DNA from: Bacillus sp. EAC
GTDB lineage: Bacteria; Bacillota; Bacilli; Bacillales; Bacillaceae_G
Length of the DNA: 64,000 nucleotides
NCBI RefSeq assembly: GCF_002156875.1
Contig: NZ_NCSY01000001.1
Location: forward strand, 248,001-312,000
Direction: 5' to 3'
Shown here: positions 30,773 through 39,709 of the stretch, one piece after another
Layout of the letters: each line of letters begins with the position of its first letter
How positions within the stretch are numbered: position 1 is the first letter of the stretch
The notes under the pieces: generated by a model
What the model was told of the DNA's origin: nothing
Seen by the model: only the letters and a program-made list of their open reading frames with translations
Database searches by the model: none
Translations under genes and position numbers: made by a program

Positions 30773-31535
30773 TAAAAACAACTCCCTTTGTTAAAACAGT
30801 ACCGTTGATTTCTCCAGTATCTGTCAAGAAGTTTTCTCCAACAATTGCAACTGAATGAACGTCTCCTAATGCTTCTAAAGCACTTGAAACTTTTGGAATC
30901 ATCCCTCCACTTATTGTCTTATCTTTAATTAATTTTTCAGCTTCATATTTTGACATTTTTTCAATTAACTTTCCATTTTGATCTAAGACGCCACTAGTAT
31001 TCGTTATAAAACAAAGGATTTCAGCATTCATAGCTTTTGCAATACTTTTTGCAGCTTCATCTGCATTAATATTATATTTCTGGCCGATTTTATCTACTCC
31101 AATTGGAGAAATCACAGGAATATATTGATTTGATAGAAGTAAATCAATTAATTTTTTGTTTACATTCTCTACTTCTCCAACCCATCCTAATTTCCCTTTA
31201 TCGAATAAAGTCGCTTCTAGCAAAAGATTGTCACAACCAGAAAGACCAATTGCTGATAAATTAAATTGGTTACAAATAATCACTAAATCTTTATTTATTT
31301 TTCCGTTCAGTACATATTCAACAATTTCTAAAACCTCGTTTGATGTTTTACGAAGACCATCTACCATTTCTACTGGAATAGAAAATTTTAAAAGTAAATT
31401 ATTAATTAGCGGACCTCCGCCATGTACAATAATTACTTTTTTACCTGATTTTTGAAGAAGATTTATATTTTCAAAGAATGTATCTGATAACTCATAAATT
31501 AAACTACCACCAAGTTTTATGACAACAGTTTCCAT
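30765..31535 (-). CDS. argB: Acetylglutamate kinase
   Basis: Phosphorylates N-acetylglutamate. The amino-acid kinase fold of about 256 residues begins METVVIKLGGSL, with IIVHGGGPLINNLL near residue 38, NINADEAAKSIAKAM near 170, and KDKTISGGMIPKVSSALEAL near 210. The start at ATG 31535 has AGGAGG six bases upstream. A longer frame to 31565 runs back into argJ and is rejected. It overlaps argD by a few bases. Confidence 0.94.
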   Translation of the reverse strand: METVVIKLGGSLIYELSDTFFENINLLQKSGKKVIIVHGGGPLINNLLLKFSIPVEMVDGLRKTSNEVLEIVEYVLNGKINKDLVIICNQFNLSAIGLSGCDNLLLEATLFDKGKLGWVGEVENVNKKLIDLLLSNQYIPVISPIGVDKIGQKYNINADEAAKSIAKAMNAEILCFITNTSGVLDQNGKLIEKMSKYEAEKLIKDKTISGGMIPKVSSALEALGDVHSVAIVGENFLTDTGEINGTVLTKGVVFSE

Positions 31536-31545
31536 AATTGCCTCC

Positions 31546-32769
31546 TTATGTTCGATAACTCGCATTTATTTTTACGTAATCATACGTTAAATCGCATCCC
31601 CATGCAGTTCCAACACAATCACCATCATGTAAATGAACGTCGATATATACAATTTCATTTTGTAATGCAGTTTTTGCTTCATCTTCATCAAATGCAACTG
31701 GCTTACTATTATAAAGTACAGTTACTCCATTAATTGCAATATCGATTTGATTAAACTCACCTTTTAAGCCACTATATCCAATGGCACCAATAATTCTGCC
31801 CCAATTTGCGTCTTGCCCATATACTGCTGTTTTCACTAAATTCGAACCAACAATCGTTTTAGCAATTTGATTTGCCATTTGCGTATTTGACGCTCCATTC
31901 ACATTTACCTCTATTAATTTAGTAGCACCTTCACCATCTCTAGCAATCTTTTTTGCCAACTCTTCACAAACTAGTTGGAATGCTAAAGCAAAATGTTCCC
32001 AATCAGGGTGATGAATAGTTAATTCATCATGCTCAACTGAACCGTTTGCCATAACTAAAACCATGTCATTCGTAGAAGTATCACCATCAACTGTTATTTG
32101 ATTAAATGTTTTATCCGTTACATTTTTTAATAAAACTTGTAGCTGACTTGAACTGACTGTTGCGTCTGTTGTAATAAATGAAAGCATTGTTGCCATGTTT
32201 GGATGAATCATGCCTGATCCTTTAGCTGTACCTGCAATCGTAATAATTTTTCCGTTCACCAATACCTCGTAGCAAGTATGTTTTGTAACCGTATCGGTTG
32301 TTAAGATTGCATGGCCAAAATCCTCACCATCTTCCATTTCATTTCCAACCTTAAGTTCTTTAACTCCTTTCTCAATCATATCCATTTTTAAAAATTCTCC
32401 AATTACACCTGTAGAGGCAATCGCTACTAGGTATTCGGGTAAATCAAAATGTTCAGCACACATTGCTCTCATTTGATAGGCATCATTCTCACCCTGTTTC
32501 CCAGTACATGCATTTGCACATCCACTATTAACAAGGACAGCTTGAAGTGTATTACTATATGCAATACTTTGTTTTGTAATTCCAATTGGAGCAGCAGGAA
32601 ATAAATTTTGGGTATAAACTGCAGCTACGGACGATGGTTTATCTGAATATATGACGCCTAAATCTTTTCTTTTATAACGTAATCCTGCATGAACACCCGA
32701 AGCATAAAAACCCTTCGGCGAAGTAATCGTTCCGTTTATTTTTTTTATGTTTTTCTCTTTTGTTATCAA
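31546..32769 (-). CDS. argJ: Bifunctional ornithine acetyltransferase / N-acetylglutamate synthase
   Basis: Recycles the acetyl group from acetylornithine to glutamate and can also make acetylglutamate from acetyl-CoA. 407 residues with the autocleavage site KGSGMIHPNMATML near residue 180, where the Thr of MATML becomes the catalytic nucleophile; the proenzyme splits into alpha and beta chains. The N-terminal GVHAGLRYKRKDLGV and ASTGVIGE segments are conserved. The start is TTG after AAGGAGAG. Second gene of the arg operon, 13 bp after argC. Confidence 0.94.
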   Translation of the reverse strand: MITKEKNIKKINGTITSPKGFYASGVHAGLRYKRKDLGVIYSDKPSSVAAVYTQNLFPAAPIGITKQSIAYSNTLQAVLVNSGCANACTGKQGENDAYQMRAMCAEHFDLPEYLVAIASTGVIGEFLKMDMIEKGVKELKVGNEMEDGEDFGHAILTTDTVTKHTCYEVLVNGKIITIAGTAKGSGMIHPNMATMLSFITTDATVSSSQLQVLLKNVTDKTFNQITVDGDTSTNDMVLVMANGSVEHDELTIHHPDWEHFALAFQLVCEELAKKIARDGEGATKLIEVNVNGASNTQMANQIAKTIVGSNLVKTAVYGQDANWGRIIGAIGYSGLKGEFNQIDIAINGVTVLYNSKPVAFDEDEAKTALQNEIVYIDVHLHDGDCVGTAWGCDLTYDYVKINASYRT

Positions 32770-32782
32770 CTTTCATCTCTCC

Positions 32783-33814
32783 TTAAGGAAAAAGTGGTGT
32801 AAAATGCAATCCCGTTTCTTCAGGAATTTTTAGCATTAAATTCATATTTTGAATCGCTTGACCTGCCGCACCTTTTATTAAATTATCTATTACAGAAATA
32901 ATTGTAATTCGGTTTGTTCTATCATCGTAAGCTGCATAAATATCACAGAAGTTTGAACCATATACATCTTTTGTACTTGGAATGGTATCTCGTAATCTAA
33001 CAAAATATGATCCTTCATAACATGATTTATATATTTCTTGTAATTCTTCTGAACTTATTTTTCTTTTTGCAGTCGCGTAGATTGTCGTTAGAATTCCTCT
33101 AGTCATTGGTATTAAATGTGGAGTAAATGAAATATAGTTTTGATTTTGATTAATTGAATGTAAAAATTGCTCAATTTCAGGAATATGTTGATGAGTATAT
33201 AATTTGTATGCAGTTAGATTATCATTCCGATTCATATAATGAGATGTGCTAGATAATCCTTTTCCAGCTCCTGAAATTCCAGATTTCGCATCGATAATAA
33301 TCGAATTTTCTTCAATTAACTCTGCTTTGACAAGTGGTGCGACTCCTAATATTACCGATGTTGGATAACATCCAGGATTCGCAATTAAATTTGATTTTTG
33401 AATTTCCTCTTTATTAAGTTCTGATATTCCATAAGTAAATTGAGAAGTTTTTTCGAAACAAGCATGCTCTTGTTTATACCAAAATTTATATATATCAGGG
33501 TCTTTTATGCGAAAATCTCCTGATAGATCAATAATTTGTATAGTAGTATCTTTTAATTGATTGATTAGTTCACTACTTACCCCATGTGGAGTCGCAAAAA
33601 ATAAAAGATCATTTTCTAAGATTATTCTATTTACATCCCATTTCTGTATAGTCCCACTAACACTTTTATTTAAGTGGGGAAACTGTTCAGAAATATCTTC
33701 CCCAAAACTTGAAGTTGAATAAAAATTCATTTCCTTTACATTTGGATGCAACGCCAGCATTCTTATCAATTCAAGACCACTGTACCCAGTAGCACCTATT
33801 ACACCTATCCTCAT
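32783..33814 (-). CDS. argC: N-acetyl-gamma-glutamyl-phosphate reductase
   Basis: Reduces N-acetylglutamyl phosphate with NADPH to the semialdehyde. 343 residues with the nucleotide loop GATGYSGLELIRML at residues 8-21, the catalytic cysteine in IANPGCYPTSVILG near 147, and HTPL-type conserved HLIPMTRGIL near 215. First gene of argCJBD, behind a strong promoter overlapped by an ArgR-like box. Unlike B. subtilis, carAB and argF do not follow; the operon ends after argD. Confidence 0.94.
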   Translation of the reverse strand: MRIGVIGATGYSGLELIRMLALHPNVKEMNFYSTSSFGEDISEQFPHLNKSVSGTIQKWDVNRIILENDLLFFATPHGVSSELINQLKDTTIQIIDLSGDFRIKDPDIYKFWYKQEHACFEKTSQFTYGISELNKEEIQKSNLIANPGCYPTSVILGVAPLVKAELIEENSIIIDAKSGISGAGKGLSSTSHYMNRNDNLTAYKLYTHQHIPEIEQFLHSINQNQNYISFTPHLIPMTRGILTTIYATAKRKISSEELQEIYKSCYEGSYFVRLRDTIPSTKDVYGSNFCDIYAAYDDRTNRITIISVIDNLIKGAAGQAIQNMNLMLKIPEETGLHFTPLFP

Positions 33815-33846
33815 ACAACATTCCCCTTTGAAAATTTATACTTCTC

Positions 33847-33875
33847 ATTATAATTATGAATAAATATAAAATCAA
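33847..33875 (-). promoter_or_regulatory. argC promoter with overlapping ArgR-like box
   Basis: Minus strand TTGATT (33870-33875), 17-base spacer, TATAAT (33847-33852), a near-ideal sigma-A promoter 33 bp upstream of argC. The spacer contains, on the plus strand, TATGAATAAATATAAAAT (33855-33872), close to the ARG-box consensus CATGAATAAAAATTCAAG. An arginine repressor bound there would cover both promoter elements. Confidence 0.65.
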
Positions 33876-33900
33876 TTGTATTTTTATAAATTTTTAGAAA

Positions 33901-33938
33901 TAAAAAAAGATTAACCATTTTCAAATGATTAATCTTTT
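33901..33938 (-). terminator. Terminator after the cardiolipin synthase-like gene
   Basis: On the minus strand AAAAGATTAATCATTT pairs with AAATGGTTAATCTTTT (one mismatch), followed by more T. It separates the phospholipase-D-like gene from the argC promoter. Confidence 0.8.
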
Positions 33939-34001
33939 CGTAACGTTATTTTTCAAATGTATTCTTTAAGTTAAAATTAAGTACAAATTTCACCAGTAAA
34001 T

Positions 34002-35222
34002 TTATAAGTAATATTCAAATATTTTAGCTACCTTTTCTTTCATTCTGTCTTTCCAAGTTAATTTCTTTAAATATTCTGGAGTAATTTCAATGGTATGATT
34101 AAATTCATTTAATAAGACTGGCTCTACTTTTTTAATAAATTTCCGATCATAAATATAGCAATTCAATTCATTTGTTAAATGGAATGACCTTGAGTCAAAA
34201 TTTGTAGTACCAATCATTAAAACTGAAGAATCAATTTTAAGCACTTTCCCATGGAATATCCCATGTTTATAACCATATACCTTAATATCATTTTTCCATG
34301 CTTGTTTAATATAAGGTATAGCAGCTTGTTCGACTAAAAGGGCATCTGATTTATGGGAATATAAAATTTTAACATCAATTCCTCTATTAGAGGCATCAAT
34401 TAACGCATCCCATATCCTCTTGTTATTTGGAATGAAATAAGGCGAAAATACTGTAATTGACTTTTTCGCCTGCTGAAAAAGTTTAACATAATCTTCTTCT
34501 ATACCAAGTTTAGTGTATGAAATAAACCGATGCTCACTTTCACCGATTTTCTGACTAATTGGCATTACAGCAATCTTCTGGTTTGAATTTTTTCGCCAAT
34601 CATGAACAAATTGCTTTTCTAAACCATACACTCCACTACCAGCTAATCGAAGCTGAACATCTTCCCAATGTCTTAGTTTCTTATTTTCACTAATATATTT
34701 TTTCCCGATATTAAATCCACCTATATAGCCAATTTCACCATCTATTATTGTCATCCGACGATGATTTCGGTTATTAATAGAAGCGAAAAAATAAGAAAGT
34801 TTTGGTTTATTAAAATAGGTAAAATGAACTCCATGATCAATTAATGCCTTTTTTTCTTTCCGTTCTAATAGAATTCCGCCTAATCGATCAACTGCATAAT
34901 AAACTGGTATTCCTTCATCACTTTTTTCTTTTAAAATATCTAAAAATTGATGTGATATTTTATCATTTGAGACTGAAAAGAAATAGATATGCACTTCTTT
35001 TTTTGCATTTTTAATATCATCAAATAACTGACGGTAAAATTTCTTCCCATCTGTATGAATTGACAAGTCACTATGCCCGATCGGATAGACTATTGGTTTT
35101 TCCGTATAGATATTATTTTTTTTAGCAAAATGCATCTCTATTTCATTTAATGCAAATAAAATAACTAACAAAGATATGATTGTGACTAATGATATAGTAA
35201 TAAACTTTAATATTTTTCTCAT
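34002..35222 (-). CDS. Phospholipase D-like protein, probable minor cardiolipin synthase (YwjE-like)
   Basis: About 406 residues. An N-terminal membrane helix (roughly residues 5-26) is followed by two HKD-type catalytic motifs. The first reads NHRRMTIIDGEIGYIGG near residue 155, with Arg in place of the usual Lys, as I recall in the YwjE subgroup. The second is HGKVLKIDSSVLMIGTTNFD near 325. The family joins two phosphatidylglycerols into cardiolipin. The Arg substitution makes catalysis by the first motif worth testing. The start is ATG 35222, six bases after AGAGG. Monocistronic. Confidence 0.82.
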   Translation of the reverse strand: MRKILKFITISLVTIISLLVILFALNEIEMHFAKKNNIYTEKPIVYPIGHSDLSIHTDGKKFYRQLFDDIKNAKKEVHIYFFSVSNDKISHQFLDILKEKSDEGIPVYYAVDRLGGILLERKEKKALIDHGVHFTYFNKPKLSYFFASINNRNHRRMTIIDGEIGYIGGFNIGKKYISENKKLRHWEDVQLRLAGSGVYGLEKQFVHDWRKNSNQKIAVMPISQKIGESEHRFISYTKLGIEEDYVKLFQQAKKSITVFSPYFIPNNKRIWDALIDASNRGIDVKILYSHKSDALLVEQAAIPYIKQAWKNDIKVYGYKHGIFHGKVLKIDSSVLMIGTTNFDSRSFHLTNELNCYIYDRKFIKKVEPVLLNEFNHTIEITPEYLKKLTWKDRMKEKVAKIFEYYL

Positions 35223-35299
35223 CAAATTCCTCTTATCACTTCGGCATAAGAGTATTTTTTGAAAAAGTTGGTTTAATTATCCAACAAATCGTTAAATAA

Positions 35300-36070
35300 T
35301 TACTTTGGTTGCATTCGAATTGCACCATCAAGTCGAATTACTTCGCCATTTAACATAGGATTTTCAAAAATACTTTTCGCTAAATGCGCATATTCTGATG
35401 GCTTTCCTAGGCGAGATGGAAATGGTACCATTTTTCCTAATGATTCTCTAGCTTTTTCAGGAAGAATATCAAACATTGGTGTCTCAAAAATACCAGGCGC
35501 AATACTCATTACTCTGATTCCATATCGTGCTAATTCTCTTGCAATTGGTAAAGTCATTCCAACAACACCGCTTTTTGACGCACTATATGCAGCTTGGCCA
35601 ATTTGTCCATCAAATGCTGCAACTGAAGCTGTATTAATAATAACTCCTCTTTCACCAAACTCATTCGGATCATTTTCAATCATTTGTTCACTAACTAATC
35701 GAATGACATTGAATGTTCCAACTAAATTTACGTTAATGATTTTTTGGAATGAATCTAGTGAATGAATCCCTTCTTTTTTAATTAGTTTTTCACCAGTTAC
35801 AATTCCTGCACAATTTACTAAAGCATTTATCGATCCAAATTTCGCTTTCGCATTTTCAAGAGCAGTGCGAATACTTTCTTCAGAAGTTACATCCGTTTTT
35901 TCAAAATAAACGGACCCTTCACCTAACTCAGCAACTAAATTATTTGCTCTTTCTTCAGCTAAATCGAAAATTACGGCTTTCCCACCATTTTCAACAATCA
36001 TTTTAACAGATGCTTCTCCTAATCCTGACGCTCCACCAGTAACAACTGCAACGCAATCTCTAATATTCAT
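35300..36070 (-). CDS. Short-chain dehydrogenase, probable 3-hydroxyacyl-CoA dehydrogenase
   Basis: About 256 residues. The NAD-binding [15 protein letters not shown] loop is near residue 12, NCAGI near 88, and the catalytic YSASKSG (Tyr-x-x-x-Lys) near 160; the [11 protein letters not shown] segment after it is typical of the type II 3-hydroxyacyl-CoA dehydrogenase (HSD10-like) group. Third gene of an operon acyl-CoA dehydrogenase - thiolase - SDR, so oxidation of a 3-hydroxyacyl-CoA is the likely step. The start at ATG 36070 is eight bases after GGAGG; ATG and TTG codons directly upstream are alternatives. Confidence 0.85.
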   Translation of the reverse strand: MNIRDCVAVVTGGASGLGEASVKMIVENGGKAVIFDLAEERANNLVAELGEGSVYFEKTDVTSEESIRTALENAKAKFGSINALVNCAGIVTGEKLIKKEGIHSLDSFQKIINVNLVGTFNVIRLVSEQMIENDPNEFGERGVIINTASVAAFDGQIGQAAYSASKSGVVGMTLPIARELARYGIRVMSIAPGIFETPMFDILPEKARESLGKMVPFPSRLGKPSEYAHLAKSIFENPMLNGEVIRLDGAIRMQPK

Positions 36071-36088
36071 CATCAATTCCTCCGTCTA

Positions 36089-37243
36089 TTAGTAGTCTAA
36101 TCTTTCAATAATAGTTGCATTTGCCATACCATGACCTTCGCAAATAGATTGTAATCCGTATCTTCCACCTGTTTTTTCTAACGCATTACATAACGTAACC
36201 ATGACCCTTGCTCCACTTGCTCCTAATGGATGACCTAAAGCAATCGCTCCACCAAAAATATTTAATTTTTCAAATGGTACACCAAATTCTTTTTGCCATA
36301 CTAATGGAACCGTTGCAAACGCTTCGTTGATTTCAAATAAATCAATTTGATCGATTGATAATCCACATTTTTGTAATACTTTATGAGTAGCTTGAATTGG
36401 ACCTGTTAACATTAATGATGGGTCTGAACCAACTACTGATCTTCCTATAATTCTAAACTTCGGTTTAAATCCTAATTTATGAGCCTTTTCTTTGCTCATT
36501 AATAGTAAACCTGCTGCTCCATCACTAATTTGACTTGCATTACCAGCAGTAATTGAACCTGTTTCTTTAAAGACAGGATTTAGTGATGAAAGTCTTTCGA
36601 TTGATGAATTTTCCCTTGGACCTTCGTCTTTCGTAACTGAAATCAATTCATTATCTTGGTTGTTGATTGATACTGCAACGATTTCATTTTCAAAGTATCC
36701 TTGTTTCATTGCCTTTAAAGCTTTTTGGTGACTATTATATGCAAATTCATCTTGTTCTTCACGAGTAATATGCCATTTTTCATTCATACGTTCAGCTGAC
36801 ACACCTTGATTAAATTCGCCAAACATATCTACAAGTTTGTCATTCCATTTTGAACCTTTTAAATTTGAAAACATTGGAACGCGAGTCATACTTTCAACTC
36901 CAGCAGCAATGACAATATCCATATCCCCACTTAAAATTGCTTGAGAAGCAAAATGGACAGATTGTTGACTTGAACCACATTGGCGGTCAATTGTAACTCC
37001 TGGCACTTCAATAGGAAGGCCAGCTAATAAAGCTGCAACTCTACCAATATCACCAGCTTGTTCTCCTATTTGGGTCACACACCCCATGATTACATCATCA
37101 ATTTCTTTTGGATTAAATTCATTTCTACTAACTAATGCCTTGAGAACTGTCGCTGCTAGGTCATCGGGTCTTGTTTCACTAAAACATCCACCCCTTTTAC
37201 CAATTGGAGTTCTCAAAGCATCTACAATAACAACTTCTCTCAT
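36089..37243 (-). CDS. Thiolase (acetyl-CoA acyltransferase)
   Basis: 384 residues. The nucleophilic cysteine lies in TIDRQCGSSQQSV near residue 88. The catalytic histidine is in GGAIALGHPLGASGAR near 337. The second cysteine lies in SICEGHGMANATII near 368, an EGHG variant of the usual GGG(Q)G loop, seen in thiolases acting on larger acyl chains. It would cleave a 3-ketoacyl-CoA made by the neighbouring SDR. The middle gene of the three-gene beta-oxidation-like operon; 13-base spacing to the next gene. Confidence 0.88.
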   Translation of the reverse strand: MREVVIVDALRTPIGKRGGCFSETRPDDLAATVLKALVSRNEFNPKEIDDVIMGCVTQIGEQAGDIGRVAALLAGLPIEVPGVTIDRQCGSSQQSVHFASQAILSGDMDIVIAAGVESMTRVPMFSNLKGSKWNDKLVDMFGEFNQGVSAERMNEKWHITREEQDEFAYNSHQKALKAMKQGYFENEIVAVSINNQDNELISVTKDEGPRENSSIERLSSLNPVFKETGSITAGNASQISDGAAGLLLMSKEKAHKLGFKPKFRIIGRSVVGSDPSLMLTGPIQATHKVLQKCGLSIDQIDLFEINEAFATVPLVWQKEFGVPFEKLNIFGGAIALGHPLGASGARVMVTLCNALEKTGGRYGLQSICEGHGMANATIIERLDY

Positions 37244-37274
37244 AAATTAAATCCTCCAGTTAAATGAATTAGAA

Positions 37275-38423
37275 TTAGTTCAAGCCTAAGTTTTTAGCAA
37301 TGATTGTTTTCATGATTTCGTTCGTACCAGCATAGATTGACATGATTTGAATATCTCTAAAACGTCTAGCAATCTCGTATTCTTCCATGTAGCCATATCC
37401 ACCATGTAATTGAAGACATTCAGAAGCAACTTTTTTCCCTAAATCCGTAATCCACCATTTTGCCATGGAAACTTGTTTAACAATGTCACGTCCTTCCATA
37501 TGCTCTAAAATTAATTTTTCAATGAATGTACGGCCGATTTCAATTTCAGTAGCCAATTCTACAATTTTAAATTGAGTATTTTGAAATTGACCAATCGTTT
37601 TTCCAAATGCTTTTCTACTTTTTACATATTCAGTCGTGACTCTAAGCATTTCTTCTGCGGAAACAAGTGCTTCCAGAGCAACTACTAGTCGTTCCTGTTG
37701 TAATTTCTCCATTAAATAATAAAAGCCTTTACCTTCTTCACCTAATAAATTCTTCACAGGAACTTTAGCATCCTGGAAAATTAACTCAGCAGTATCTTGA
37801 CTATGAAGACCTACTTTATTTAATTTTTTTCCTCTTGAAAATCCTTCAGTATCTTTTTCGACTACTAGTAAACTGATTCCTTTATATGAAGGCTGGACTG
37901 TAGTATCTGTTTTTACAGCAATGATCACTAGATCAGACATAATTCCATTCGTAATGAACGTTTTTTCACCGTTTACGATATAATAATCACCTTGTTTAAC
38001 GGCAGTTGTTTTAATATTTGCTAAGTCAGATCCTGCACCAGGTTCAGTCATAGCAATTGCAGAAATATATTCACCAGAAATACATTTCGGTAACCACTCC
38101 ATTTTTTGCTCTTCATTACCAAAAGCATCTAAATAAGGTACAACAATATCGTTGTGTAAAGCAATCCCTACTAGACTAGATCCAACTTTTTCAAGCTCTT
38201 CTATAATAATGACAGAATAACCAAAGTCTACACCTAACCCACCGTATTTCTCGTCAATCCAAGGGCAAAGAAATCCTTCATTGCCTAATTTATCCCAAAA
38301 TTCTTTCGGAATGATTCTATTTTTTTCCCACTCTTCATAAAAAGGATAAGCTTCTTTTTGTAAAAATTTTCTAAGAGACGTGCGGAATATTTCATGCTCT
38401 CTTGTTAAGTAAGAATGTTTCAT
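37275..38423 (-). CDS. Acyl-CoA dehydrogenase
   Basis: 382-residue FAD enzyme. The flavin and substrate motif AMTEPGAGSDLANIKTTA is near residue 128, followed by NGEKTFITNG. The C-terminal signature QLHGGYGYMEEYEIARRFRD is near 340, and the catalytic Glu sits in IYAGTNEIMKTII. It introduces the 2,3 double bond into an acyl-CoA. A specific enoyl-CoA hydratase gene is not in this operon, so that step must be supplied elsewhere. An AGGAGG site precedes the ATG, and a strong cre-like site lies 30 bp upstream. Confidence 0.9.
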   Translation of the reverse strand: MKHSYLTREHEIFRTSLRKFLQKEAYPFYEEWEKNRIIPKEFWDKLGNEGFLCPWIDEKYGGLGVDFGYSVIIIEELEKVGSSLVGIALHNDIVVPYLDAFGNEEQKMEWLPKCISGEYISAIAMTEPGAGSDLANIKTTAVKQGDYYIVNGEKTFITNGIMSDLVIIAVKTDTTVQPSYKGISLLVVEKDTEGFSRGKKLNKVGLHSQDTAELIFQDAKVPVKNLLGEEGKGFYYLMEKLQQERLVVALEALVSAEEMLRVTTEYVKSRKAFGKTIGQFQNTQFKIVELATEIEIGRTFIEKLILEHMEGRDIVKQVSMAKWWITDLGKKVASECLQLHGGYGYMEEYEIARRFRDIQIMSIYAGTNEIMKTIIAKNLGLN

Positions 38424-38452
38424 AATTGGCCTCCTAATAAGTTTTGTTAAAT

Positions 38453-38466
38453 TTAAAACGCTTACA
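38453..38466. promoter_or_regulatory. cre-like site (CcpA) upstream of the acyl-CoA dehydrogenase operon
   Basis: TGTAAGCGTTTTAA on the minus strand matches 13 of 14 positions of the catabolite-responsive element TGWAANCGNTNWCA. Its place just upstream of the operon start suggests glucose repression of this degradative operon. Confidence 0.6.
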
Positions 38467-38542
38467 ATTCAAAAAATACTAAATATTTTAAATGTTACAT
38501 CTGTAATTATCATATGATTTTGTAGCGTATTTATCAATGGGC

Positions 38543-38572
38543 AAAAAAAAAAGAACTGAAAAAACTCAGTTC
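38543..38572 (-). terminator. Terminator after the oxidoreductase gene
   Basis: GAACTGA-gttttt-TCAGTTC followed by a run of ten T on the minus strand. The stem begins immediately after the stop codon of the gene at 38575. Confidence 0.85.
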
Positions 38573-38574
38573 GT

Positions 38575-39579
38575 TTAAGGAATTCGGATTGTAATTTTAC
38601 CAAAATTACTGCCTTCGCCCATATGATGCAACGCTTGAATTACATCAGTAAAAGTATAAGATTTATCTAATACTGGTTTAATTTTATGTTCTTCAAAAAA
38701 CGCTAGCATTTGCTTAAATTCTCTTGGGCTACCCATCGTTGTGCCTCGAATATCCATATTTTTAAAGAATATTTTAGGTAAAACTGTTTGTGGTACTGGC
38801 CCATTTGTTGCTCCATACGTTACGATTCGGCCACCTTGTGCAGTTAAATCAATTAAACGATTAAATGATTCTCCACCTACACCATCAATACTCAGATTTA
38901 CTAGTCCAAACTCTATTTTTAGTTTTTTATACCAATCTTTTTCACGATAATTAAATCCAGCAACCGCGCCAAGATCTTTTGCTTTTTCAATTTTTTCATT
39001 ACTACTCGATGTCACGATTACTTTCGCGCCGAATGCAGCAGCAATTTGTAATGCGTATAATGCTACACCACTACCAATTCCCGGAATTAACACGGTTTCA
39101 TTTTTTTGTAATTGTCCACGAGTAATTAATGCTCGGTATGCAGTTAGAGCTGCTAACGGGATTGCCGAGGCTTCTTCCCAACTTAAATAAGGCGGTTTTT
39201 TATGTACATTTTCAATTGGGACTATAATAAACTCAGCGAAAGTACCATTACTTGGCATACCAAGTACATTAAATTGATCTGAATTGATATCGTCTCGGTC
39301 ACCCCAATTTATACTCGGATTAATGATTACTTCATCTCCAACTGAAAAAGTATTTATTTCATCACCTATAGCATAAATTTCTCCTGCACCATCAGAACCT
39401 AAAATTGAGTTTAATTTCATTCCAGGATACATTCCATGTGTAATAAAAAAGTCGCGACGGTTTAATGAAGCGGCTTTTAACTTAATTACTACTTCATTCG
39501 ATTTCAAAGCTCCAAGTTCAACATCTTCAAATTTTAATGATCCAGGTCCGTTTGTTTCTTTTAAAACATACGCTTTCAA
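38575..39579 (-). CDS. Zinc-type alcohol dehydrogenase / quinone oxidoreductase family (YogA-like)
   Basis: About 334 residues of the medium-chain dehydrogenase fold. The GroES-like N-terminus (SLNRRDFFITHGMYPG, then GSDGAGEIYAIGDEI) lacks the cysteine zinc ligands of true alcohol dehydrogenases. The nucleotide site is PGIGSGVALYALQIAAAFGA near residue 145. It is probably an NADPH-dependent quinone or enone reductase. The start TTG 39579 is eight bases after AGGAG and gives MKAYVLKETNG, the usual opening of the family; the GTG nine bases upstream directly abuts that site. Monocistronic. Confidence 0.82.
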   Translation of the reverse strand: MKAYVLKETNGPGSLKFEDVELGALKSNEVVIKLKAASLNRRDFFITHGMYPGMKLNSILGSDGAGEIYAIGDEINTFSVGDEVIINPSINWGDRDDINSDQFNVLGMPSNGTFAEFIIVPIENVHKKPPYLSWEEASAIPLAALTAYRALITRGQLQKNETVLIPGIGSGVALYALQIAAAFGAKVIVTSSSNEKIEKAKDLGAVAGFNYREKDWYKKLKIEFGLVNLSIDGVGGESFNRLIDLTAQGGRIVTYGATNGPVPQTVLPKIFFKNMDIRGTTMGSPREFKQMLAFFEEHKIKPVLDKSYTFTDVIQALHHMGEGSNFGKITIRIP

Positions 39580-39655
39580 ATAACTCACTCCTATTTAAAT
39601 TTTTTTCTTAAACAGTAAACGTAAATATACTTGAGAGATATTACTATTTAAATAG

Positions 39656-39689
39656 TAAAAAATGATAAAGATTATATTCCTCTTTATCA
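39656..39689 (-). terminator. Terminator after the first DegV gene
   Basis: TGATAAAGA and TCTTTATCA with a nine-base loop, followed by TTTTTT on the minus strand. Confidence 0.75.
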
Positions 39690-39709
39690 CTTTATCAAAA
39701 AAACTCTAT

